A stretch of DNA of 5,102 nt from Pseudomonadota bacterium (lineage in GTDB: Bacteria > Pseudomonadota > Gammaproteobacteria > Burkholderiales > Burkholderiaceae_B): positions 1-5,102 of the forward strand of contig JAEWJD010000235.1 in assembly GCA_023386765.1 (NCBI GenBank), in the 5' to 3' direction. Below are positions 1 through 5,060 of this stretch, in pieces. How positions within the stretch are numbered: position 1 is the stretch's first letter; each line of letters opens with the position of its first letter. The notes under the pieces are model-generated. The model had not been told where the DNA came from, did no database searches, and saw only the letters and a program-made list of their open reading frames with translations. The translations under genes and the position numbers were made by a program.

Positions 1-354
1 GCGGGTCTGTTCGGCTTCGAGCTGCATCTGACGTTCGCGCATGGCCTGCAGCACGATGGTGTCGGGTGCCTCGCCCGTGCGCGGCAAGGGGGTGCTGCTG
101 ATGCCGGCCCGGGCGTTGCCGCCGCCATCCATATCCTGCTGGGCCAGCACCTGGGGGTGCTCGGGGGGGGTGTCGCTGCGGGCGTTGACCAGGGTGATTT
201 CCAGGCCGCTGGCCTGCGGGCGCGGGGGCGCAGGCGTGCTCATGCGCCAGGCAAGCAGGCCGGCATGCAGCAGCACCGAGATGGCCAGGCCGATCAGCAG
301 GTAATGCCGGCGCGGCGCCAGGGGCGGGGTAGAAGGGGCAAGGGTCAGGTCCAC
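1..354 (-). CDS. TonB-family energy transducer, N-terminal part (C-terminus beyond left edge)
   Basis: This is the first 118 codons of a TonB-like protein; the frame is still open at base 1. TonB proteins sit in the inner membrane and pass ExbB/ExbD-derived proton-motive energy to outer-membrane receptors. Residues 1-16 are a short cytoplasmic tail with Arg-Arg just before one membrane helix at about 17-36. That helix contains S26-V-x-x-H30-A, matching the S16/H20 helix motif of E. coli TonB that contacts ExbB/ExbD. A Pro-rich stretch follows, then LEITLVNA at 51-58 and AQQDMDGGGN at 71-80, a pattern I associate with betaproteobacterial TonB-like proteins. A charged, Gln-rich segment begins near 104 and looks like a coiled coil. 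The start is GTG at 354: an in-frame TAA lies at 364-366, no other usual start lies between it and the helix, and the next Met is residue 38, after the helix. No Shine-Dalgarno sequence is visible. The C-terminal receptor-binding domain cannot be checked, so a TolA-like protein is not fully excluded. Confidence 0.85.
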   Translation of the reverse strand, partial: MDLTLAPSTPPLAPRRHYLLIGLAISVLLHAGLLAWRMSTPAPPRPQASGLEITLVNARSDTPPEHPQVLAQQDMDGGGNARAGISSTPLPRTGEAPDTIVLQAMRERQMQLEAEQTR

Positions 355-360
355 GCGGGC

Positions 361-366
361 ATTTTA
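361..366 (-). promoter_or_regulatory. Possible -10 box of the TonB-like gene
   Basis: Read on the minus strand the hexamer is TAAAAT, five of six matches to TATAAT, followed by the six bases GCCCGC and then the GTG start. The same arrangement, TACAAT then GCCCGC, lies upstream of mpl. No good -35 hexamer is seen at 16-18 bases; that zone overlaps the edge of the inverted repeat at 388-421. If used, transcription would begin at or next to the start codon, giving a leaderless or near-leaderless mRNA. This is a consensus match only. Confidence 0.35.
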
Positions 367-387
367 GTCTGCCCTGGACCGGTATCG

Positions 388-421
388 CGACTGCCGGACC
401 GGGGCGGGGGTCCGGCAGTCG
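388..421 (-). terminator. Perfect 13-bp GC-rich hairpin after the RNB gene
   Basis: The arms CGACTGCCGGACC (388-400) and GGTCCGGCAGTCG (409-421) are exact reverse complements around the 8-base loop GGGGCGGG. The hairpin begins four bases after the ribonuclease stop codon, the usual place for a 3'-end stem-loop. No T-run follows on either strand, so it is not a textbook intrinsic terminator. It could be a U-tract-independent terminator, a stem that protects the 3' end of the upstream mRNA, or a protein-binding palindrome, since its left arm reaches the expected -35 zone of the TonB-like gene. The structure is certain from the sequence; the function is inferred. Confidence 0.5.
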
Positions 422-424
422 GGT

Positions 425-2332
425 TCAGGCCGTGGCGTCGGCTTCGTCGGCGCCGGGCTGGCCGAGATAACGGCAGTCCAGCTCCAGGGTGAGTTCGTTC
501 ATGCCCAGGATCTCGATCTCGACGGCGGTGCCGCGCTCCAGCTCGGGCAGGCCGCCCACCCGGGTGACCAGCGGGGCATTGGCCAGGCGCACCAGATCGT
601 CGCGCAGCACGTGCGCGATACAGCGGCGCACGCCCTGCTGGCGCAGCCAGCGCAGGCACCAGTAGCGCTCCATGATGTTCTGGAACTCGCCCCAGGTGGC
701 GTACTGGGCGTCAAAGGCACCGATGATGGCGAAAAGATCAGCGTCCTTGGGCTTGAACGGCGCCACCAGGCGCGCCGAAATGCCATGCTCGACGGCGGCA
801 ATCAGCTGCCACTGGTTGACCAGGTCGACGTAGCGGCGCAGCGGCGAGGTGAACCAGGCATATTGAGGCACGCCGATGGCTTCGTGGGGCAGGGCCTGGG
901 TGCTCATGCGCACCCGTCCGGCCTGCTGCGAGCGATAGATACCGGGCACGCCGTGCTGCTGCAGGAATCCGCCCCACAGGCTGTTGGCCAGGATCATGTA
1001 CTCGGCCACCATGCGGTCCAGTGGCGCGTTGCGCTGGCGCGGCACCAGCCGCACCGGGGTGTCGGGGTTGTCGGCCGGCCCGTCCAGATAGAAGCTGTAC
1101 TCGACCCGGTTGTTGTTCTCGGGCTTGCCGCGCACGATATCGCGCTGTCCGGACAGCGCCTGTGACAACTGCCACAGCGGACGCAGCCAGTCCCCGTAGG
1201 GTAGGACGCTGTCGGGGTCGGCCAGCGCGGCCTCGGTAACCTGGTCGTCCAGCTGGTTGTGGCGCAGGTTTTCGCGCACCACGACACGTTCCAGGCGGGT
1301 TTCGGGGTCGCTCACCTCGCCGGTGACCGGATCCGCCGTCACATAGAGAGACAGGGCCGGCACGGGGCGTCCGGCATCCAGCGAAAAGGCCTGGATGACG
1401 TGGTCCGGCTGCATCGGAATCTTGTCGCCCGGCATATAGACGGTGGACAAGCGCGCGCGCGCCAGTTTGTCGAGTTCGCTGCCACGCGTGACGGACAGCC
1501 CCGGCGCGGCCACGTGGATGCCCACGCGCAGCCGGCCATCGGGCAAGCGATGGACCGAGAGGGCGTCGTCGATCTCGGTGGTGGTGATGTCGTCGACCGA
1601 GTAGATCTCGCCCTCGACCAGCGGCAGCTCGCGTTCCAGCGCGGGGATCGCGACGTCCGGGAAGTCCAGGCCACGCGGGAAGTTCACCGCCAGGAAGCGG
1701 CGCTGGTGCAAGGACAGCGGATGCGGCCAGGCGCCCAGCTCCAAGAGCAGCTGGTCGGGGCTTTTCTGCAGCTTGCTGCAAGCCGCGTCCAGCGCCTTCC
1801 ATTGCATGCTGTTCTTGTCCGGGCGCACCAGCAGCGATTCGGCCGCCTGGGCAATCGGTTCGGGCAGCCGGCCGGCGACCATGTCGTCCACCCAGGCCTG
1901 CTGCTGTTCGGCCTGGCGCTGTTTTTTCTCCAGCGCCGCCAGGGCTGCCTGCAGGATGTCGGGCGGCGCAGGGCGATAGCGGCCCTTGCCACGCCGGTGG
2001 AAATAGACCGGCGCGCCATGCAGGCGCATCAGCAGGGCGGCGTGCTCGACGGAACTGGGAGCATGGCCGAAATAATCCGCTGCCAGCGTGGGCGCGTCGA
2101 ACTCTTCCTGCGGTGCGCATTCCCAGAGAAAGCTGAGGTCGATATCCTCGGCCAGGGCCGCCGCCTCGCGCATCAGCGTCGCCGGTTCGGGCGAGGCGAA
2201 CGTGAACAGGGTATTGGTCCGTTTGATTTTGCTGCGCTTGCCGGATTCAGACTCCACCTGGAGGCTGGCGTCGGTCTCGGACAGGATATTCGCGGCCTTG
2301 AAACTGCCGTCGTCTTCGTAAAACACGTACAT
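425..2332 (-). CDS. rnb: RNB-domain exoribonuclease (RNase II/R superfamily), 635 aa
   Basis: Predicted cytoplasmic 3'-to-5' hydrolytic exoribonuclease that releases nucleoside monophosphates from single-stranded RNA. A small beta-rich N-terminal part (about 1-46) and a helical linker (Gln-rich near 138-146) precede the RNB core at about 223-560. The metal-site segment is VDDITTTEIDDAL at 246-258, aligning with E. coli RNase II D201, D207, D209 and D210 as D247, E253, D255 and D256. GIHVAAP (271-277), AEYMILAN (443-450) and TSPLRRYVDLVN (495-506) are further core blocks; R499 matches E. coli R500. The C-terminus (about 568-625) looks like a degenerate S1-type RNA-binding barrel. Length is close to E. 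coli RNase II (644 aa). The frame could open at TTG 2392 or ATG 2344, but family proteins as I know them begin near MYVFYEDD. A weak GGA seven bases upstream fits ATG 2332, while ATG 2344 has no purine-rich site. E253 and the probable loss of the product-setting Tyr make this a divergent lineage form, so substrate range may differ. It lies 81 bases after yqiA in the same direction. Confidence 0.88.
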   Translation of the reverse strand: MYVFYEDDGSFKAANILSETDASLQVESESGKRSKIKRTNTLFTFASPEPATLMREAAALAEDIDLSFLWECAPQEEFDAPTLAADYFGHAPSSVEHAALLMRLHGAPVYFHRRGKGRYRPAPPDILQAALAALEKKQRQAEQQQAWVDDMVAGRLPEPIAQAAESLLVRPDKNSMQWKALDAACSKLQKSPDQLLLELGAWPHPLSLHQRRFLAVNFPRGLDFPDVAIPALERELPLVEGEIYSVDDITTTEIDDALSVHRLPDGRLRVGIHVAAPGLSVTRGSELDKLARARLSTVYMPGDKIPMQPDHVIQAFSLDAGRPVPALSLYVTADPVTGEVSDPETRLERVVVRENLRHNQLDDQVTEAALADPDSVLPYGDWLRPLWQLSQALSGQRDIVRGKPENNNRVEYSFYLDGPADNPDTPVRLVPRQRNAPLDRMVAEYMILANSLWGGFLQQHGVPGIYRSQQAGRVRMSTQALPHEAIGVPQYAWFTSPLRRYVDLVNQWQLIAAVEHGISARLVAPFKPKDADLFAIIGAFDAQYATWGEFQNIMERYWCLRWLRQQGVRRCIAHVLRDDLVRLANAPLVTRVGGLPELERGTAVEIEILGMNELTLELDCRYLGQPGADEADATA

Positions 2333-2413
2333 ATATCGGTCCATCGGGCCGGCGCGCAGCATGCGTACCGGTAAAGCTAGAAGGTGGCGCAAGGCCGGCA
2401 GGTGCCGCGAGGG

Positions 2414-3013
2414 TCAGCCCGCCGCCAACGCGAACTCGAGGACTTCCGGCATCCAGTGCGCGAAGTCGGACAGCCCGTGATCGCTGCCGTCGATGATGCG
2501 TTGGCGGCAGCCCTCGAAGCGATCACGCATTTCCTGCCAGTCGAGGACTTCGTCGCCGGTGGCGGCCACGAGGAAATAGCGATGCAGCTGCGTCAGCCGG
2601 GGGACATCCAGTGTTTGCAGCTCCTGGACATACTCGGGCAAAAACACGAAGGGGGCGGCAGAATGATACATCGTGTGTTCGCCCACCTGGGTCGCCAGGT
2701 CGCGCGCGGCATGGACGGCTGGATTGAGCAGCACGGCGCGGCAGCCGATCTGTTCGGCCAGCCAGGTGGCGTAATAGCCGCCCAGCGACGAGCCGACCAC
2801 GGTCAGGTGAGACGCCGGCAGGCCGCCCAGCAGGCGCTCGGCCTGCCCACGTGCCAGCTCGGCCGCCGCCTTCGGGCTGGCCGGCAGCTGCGGGCAGCAC
2901 CAATCGGCCTGGCGGCCGCGTTCGGCCATGGCCTGCGCCATCAGGCGCGACTTGAAGGAATCAGGCGAAGAGCGGAAGCCGTGCAGGTACAGGATTTTGC
3001 TGGCGGTCGTCAT
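2414..3013 (-). CDS. yqiA: YqiA-family alpha/beta-hydrolase esterase, 199 aa
   Basis: A small single-domain serine hydrolase of the YqiA/YcfP type; E. coli YqiA (193 aa) is an esterase active on short acyl esters, and the natural substrate is not settled. The protein opens with KILYLHGFRSSP at 6-17, the oxyanion-hole HGF strand of the family. The nucleophile elbow is GSSLGG at 74-79 with Ser76. The acid is probably Asp154 in ATGDEVLDW, and the base His179 in GSDHGLSDF, so the triad looks intact. No signal peptide is present, so it is expected in the cytoplasm. The frame extends upstream to 3079 inside mpl, but ATG 3013 is the better start: it lies directly before the first strand, and a GGAG (3022-3025) sits eight bases in front of it. 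The gene starts 19 bases after the mpl stop, which indicates co-transcription and probably shared control from the mpl promoter. Confidence 0.92.
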   Translation of the reverse strand: MTTASKILYLHGFRSSPDSFKSRLMAQAMAERGRQADWCCPQLPASPKAAAELARGQAERLLGGLPASHLTVVGSSLGGYYATWLAEQIGCRAVLLNPAVHAARDLATQVGEHTMYHSAAPFVFLPEYVQELQTLDVPRLTQLHRYFLVAATGDEVLDWQEMRDRFEGCRQRIIDGSDHGLSDFAHWMPEVLEFALAAG

Positions 3014-3032
3014 GGCGCGGGCTCCAGGGTGG

Positions 3033-4397
3033 TCAGGCGGTCTGCGCCAGGGCGTCGAGCAGCTTGCCGTGCACGCCACCGAAGCCGCCGTTGCTCATGA
3101 CCAGGACGTGATCGCCGGGGCGCGCGGCGGCTGTCACGGCGCTGACCAGCGCCTGCAGGTCTTCGAAGCAGGTGGCGCGGTCGCCCAGTGGCGCGAGCAC
3201 CTGGGCAGGGTCCCAGCCCATCGCGCCTTCCCGGGTCTTGTAGCAGAACACCAGGTCGGCACCGTCCAGGGCATCGGGCAGGCGCGCGGCCATGGTGCCC
3301 AGCTTCATGGTGTTCGAGCGCGGCTCCAGCACGGCCAGGATGCGCGCTGCCCCGATCTGCCGGCGCAAGCCCTCGATGGTGGTCGCGATGGCGGTGGGGT
3401 GGTGGGCGAAGTCGTCGTAGACCTTCACGTCCCGGACGGTGCCGCGCAGTTCCATGCGTCGTTTGACCCCGCCGAAGCAGCTCAGCGCCTCGATGCCTGC
3501 AGCGGGGCTGACCCCGACATGCTCGGCGGCGGCCAAGGCGGCCAGGGCATTCATGCGGTTGTGTTCGCCGCCCAGCATCCAGCGCACCTCGCGGGCCGCT
3601 TGGCCGTCGCGCAACACGGTAAAGGCGCCGTCGTCCTGGACCGCGCCTGCCTGCCAGGCGCCCTGGGCGCCGATGCCGACGGTCGGGGTCCAGCAGCCAC
3701 GGGCCAGCACGCGCTGCAGCGCCTCGTCCCCGGCAGGCAGCACGATGCGGCCTTCGGAAGGAATGGTGCGCACCAGGTGGTGGAATTGGGTCTCGATGGC
3801 CGCCAGATCGGGGAAAATGTCGGCGTGGTCGTAATCGAGGTTGTTCAGGATCGCCGTGCGCGGACGGTAGTGCACGAACTTCGAACGCTTGTCGAAGAAG
3901 GCCGTGTCGTATTCGTCGGCTTCGATCACGAAGGGCTTGCTGTCAGCCTGGTAGCGCGCCGATACCTTCAGGTCCGGGGCCACGCCGCCGATCAGGAAGT
4001 TGGGGCGCAGCCCGGCCTGCTCCAGGATCCAGGCCAGCATCGAACTGGTGGTGGTCTTGCCATGCGTGCCGGCCACGGCCAGCACGTGGGCGCCGGGCAG
4101 GATGTTGTCGCCCAGCCATTGCGGCCCCGATACATAGCGCGCGCCGCTGTTGAGGATTGCTTCCATCAGGGGGTTGCCGCGCTTGACCACATTGCCGATC
4201 ACGAACAGATCGGGCTTGAGCGCCAGCTGGTCGGCCTCGAAGCCTTCGATGAGCTCGATGCCCTGCTCGGCGAGCTGGGTGCTCATCGGCGGGTACACCC
4301 CCGCGTCGCAACCCGTGACCCGGTGGCCGGCTGCCCGCGCGATCAGCGCCAGCCCGCCCATGAAAGTGCCGCAAATGCCAAGAATGTGTAGATGCAT
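3033..4397 (-). CDS. mpl: UDP-N-acetylmuramate:L-alanyl-gamma-D-glutamyl-meso-diaminopimelate ligase
   Basis: Mpl re-attaches the recycled murein tripeptide (L-Ala-gamma-D-Glu-meso-Dap) to UDP-MurNAc with ATP, in the cytoplasm, returning cell-wall fragments to peptidoglycan synthesis. The protein has 454 residues (E. coli Mpl 457). The N-terminal Rossmann-like domain begins HILGICGTFMGGLA at 4-17. The Mur-ligase P-loop is AGTHGKTTT at 109-117. EADEYDTAFFDKRSKF at 159-174 is characteristic of Mpl rather than MurC. GEHNRMNALAA (277-287) and DDFAHHPTAI (328-337) are central and C-terminal Mur-ligase motifs, and the C-terminal domain carries EPRSNTMK (358-365) and MSNGGFGG (434-441). All expected catalytic blocks are present. 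The start is ATG 4397, with AGGAGA six bases upstream (4403-4408) and the family-typical MHLHILG opening; the longer open frame to 4568 runs into the divergent thioredoxin gene and is not used. It is the first gene of the leftward set and is divergent from the tlpA-like gene. Confidence 0.97.
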   Translation of the reverse strand: MHLHILGICGTFMGGLALIARAAGHRVTGCDAGVYPPMSTQLAEQGIELIEGFEADQLALKPDLFVIGNVVKRGNPLMEAILNSGARYVSGPQWLGDNILPGAHVLAVAGTHGKTTTSSMLAWILEQAGLRPNFLIGGVAPDLKVSARYQADSKPFVIEADEYDTAFFDKRSKFVHYRPRTAILNNLDYDHADIFPDLAAIETQFHHLVRTIPSEGRIVLPAGDEALQRVLARGCWTPTVGIGAQGAWQAGAVQDDGAFTVLRDGQAAREVRWMLGGEHNRMNALAALAAAEHVGVSPAAGIEALSCFGGVKRRMELRGTVRDVKVYDDFAHHPTAIATTIEGLRRQIGAARILAVLEPRSNTMKLGTMAARLPDALDGADLVFCYKTREGAMGWDPAQVLAPLGDRATCFEDLQALVSAVTAAARPGDHVLVMSNGGFGGVHGKLLDALAQTA

Positions 4398-4402
4398 GGG
4401 GT

Positions 4403-4408
4403 TCTCCT
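4403..4408 (-). promoter_or_regulatory. Ribosome binding site of mpl
   Basis: AGGAGA on the minus strand, six bases before ATG 4397, is the clearest Shine-Dalgarno sequence in the window. It fixes the mpl start and rules out the longer upstream frame. Confidence 0.85.
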
Positions 4409-4414
4409 GCGGGC

Positions 4415-4420
4415 ATTGTA
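4415..4420 (-). promoter_or_regulatory. mpl: Possible -10 box of the mpl-yqiA-rnb unit
   Basis: TACAAT on the minus strand matches TATAAT at five of six positions and is followed by GCCCGC. A start of transcription six or seven bases downstream would fall at about A4408, leaving a leader of only about eleven bases that begins at the AGGAGA site. No convincing -35 hexamer is seen 16-18 bases upstream. The 12 bases 4409-4420 differ at one position from the box before the TonB-like gene, which supports a real promoter element. Confidence 0.4.
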
Positions 4421-4456
4421 GAGGCCTGCGCGGCCGCCGTGCGTGACGGCTCGGTA

Positions 4457-4462
4457 TATGAT
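4457..4462 (+). promoter_or_regulatory. Possible -10 box of the tlpA-like gene
   Basis: TATGAT matches TATAAT at five of six positions; the overlapping TATATG at 4455-4460 is a second choice. The six bases GGGGCC separate it from the ATG at 4469, so initiation would fall at or near the start codon. No clear -35 hexamer is seen at the right distance. It lies back to back with the mpl promoter in a 71-base divergent spacer. Confidence 0.35.
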
Positions 4463-4468
4463 GGGGCC

Positions 4469-4984
4469 ATGAATCGCCGTCTTTTCCTTTATGCCGGCGC
4501 GGGCGCTGCGGTGGCCGCCGTCGCCAGTTATGGCTATACCCGTTTCGCCACCCCGGCGCCGGCAACACCGCTGGATACCCTGCTGGACTTGTCTTTGCCT
4601 GACCTGGCGGGGCAGGCGCAATCGCTGTCTCAGTGGCGCGGCCAGCCCATGGTGATCAATTTCTGGGCCACCTGGTGCAAGCCTTGTGTAAAAGAAATGC
4701 CCGAGTTGCAGGCGATCCACGAAAAAGCCGGCAAGGTGCGCTTTGTCGGCATTGGGGTCGATACCGCCGACAACATGCGTAAATTTGTCGAGAAAGTTCC
4801 GGTTTCCTACCCTCTGCTGGTGATGGGCACCGGGGCGCTGGAACTGTTGCGCGGTCTGGGAAATCCCTCCGGCGGCCTGCCCTTTACCTTGATCTTGAAT
4901 GCAGATGGAAGCATTAAGCAGAAGATCCTTGGGCAGATCGATCCGACGTCGCTTGAAGCGACAGTTCTGGGGCTGGCTGCGTGA
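4469..4984 (+). CDS. tlpA: TlpA/ResA-like membrane-anchored or periplasmic thioredoxin, 171 aa
   Basis: A thiol-disulfide oxidoreductase of the TlpA/ResA/CcmG group, expected to act on the periplasmic side, most often as a reductant of protein disulfides (for example in cytochrome or oxidase assembly). The partner cannot be told from the sequence. Residues 1-26 are MNRRLFLY followed by an Ala/Gly-rich hydrophobic stretch; the Arg-Arg-x-Phe-Leu pattern resembles a twin-arginine signal, but no clear cleavage site follows, so it could equally be a membrane anchor. The thioredoxin fold runs from about 38 to 168. The active site is WATWCKPC with Cys70 and Cys73, and the cis-proline is Pro138 in GGLPFT. 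GVDTADNM at 96-103 is typical of the TlpA group. ATG 4469 is chosen over the in-frame GTG at 4439 because it begins directly at the signal segment; only a GGGG two bases before it could serve as a ribosome site, which is too close. Codon use is less GC-rich than in mpl. It is divergent from mpl and lies 76 bases before aroQ. Confidence 0.92.
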   Translation: MNRRLFLYAGAGAAVAAVASYGYTRFATPAPATPLDTLLDLSLPDLAGQAQSLSQWRGQPMVINFWATWCKPCVKEMPELQAIHEKAGKVRFVGIGVDTADNMRKFVEKVPVSYPLLVMGTGALELLRGLGNPSGGLPFTLILNADGSIKQKILGQIDPTSLEATVLGLAA

Positions 4985-4990
4985 TCCCAG

Positions 4991-5020
4991 TTGCGCGAAG
5001 CGCTTGAATTGGCGTAAAAA
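4991..5020 (+). promoter_or_regulatory. aroQ: Weak candidate promoter for aroQ
   Basis: TTGCGC (4991-4996) and TAAAAA (5015-5020) are 18 bases apart, matching the sigma70 hexamers at three and four of six positions. TTGAAT at 5004-5009 is an alternative -35 with only a poor -10 partner near 5028. The spacer between the thioredoxin gene and aroQ (4985-5060) is clearly less GC-rich than the genes around it, 28 of 60 bases being G or C in 4981-5040, which is usual for a promoter region. aroQ could also be read through from the thioredoxin gene, since no intrinsic terminator is visible between them. Confidence 0.25.
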
Positions 5021-5039
5021 GGCGGTTTATGGATTGTTT

Positions 5040-5054
5040 TGCCAGCAACTGGCA
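5040..5054 (+). promoter_or_regulatory. aroQ: Small hairpin just before the aroQ start
   Basis: TGCCAG and CTGGCA pair perfectly around the 3-base loop CAA, six bases ahead of the aroQ ATG. The second arm overlaps the only purine-rich candidate ribosome site (AGG, 5054-5056). The stem could lower ribosome access, but six pairs with a tight loop is modest and may be chance. Confidence 0.3.
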
Positions 5055-5060
5055 GGCCAA

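Noticed and set aside
345..362. Five-codon ATG frame overlapping the GTG start of the TonB-like gene
   Set aside because: Too short, has no ribosome site, and its ATG arises from the -10-like TAAAATG; nothing supports translation.
738..2120. 460-codon minus-strand open frame within the RNB gene
   Set aside because: Out-of-frame overlap with the ribonuclease; Arg/Ala/Gly/Pro-rich product with no domain, while the other frame carries all RNB motifs.
1259..2374. 371-codon plus-strand open frame opposite the RNB gene
   Set aside because: Antisense shadow of the ribonuclease, with Arg/Gln/Gly-rich composition and no motif.
2333..2413. Promoter or small gene between yqiA and the RNB gene
   Set aside because: The 81 bases hold only short palindromes (GCATGC, CCGGCC) and weak starts (TTG 2392, ATG 2362, ATG 2344); no -10/-35 pair, stable hairpin or separate frame was convincing.
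2384..3100. 238-codon plus-strand open frame opposite yqiA
   Set aside because: Antisense to a gene with an intact hydrolase triad; no supporting ribosome site or domain.
2928..4391. 487-codon plus-strand open frame opposite mpl
   Set aside because: It lies wholly antisense to a complete, motif-rich mpl. Its product is low-complexity, rich in Gly, His, Gln and Val, with no recognisable domain. Long antisense frames are common in GC-rich genomes.
4993..5003. GCGC-GAA-GCGC stem as a terminator of the thioredoxin gene
   Set aside because: Only four base pairs, with no T-run after it; far too weak for an intrinsic terminator.
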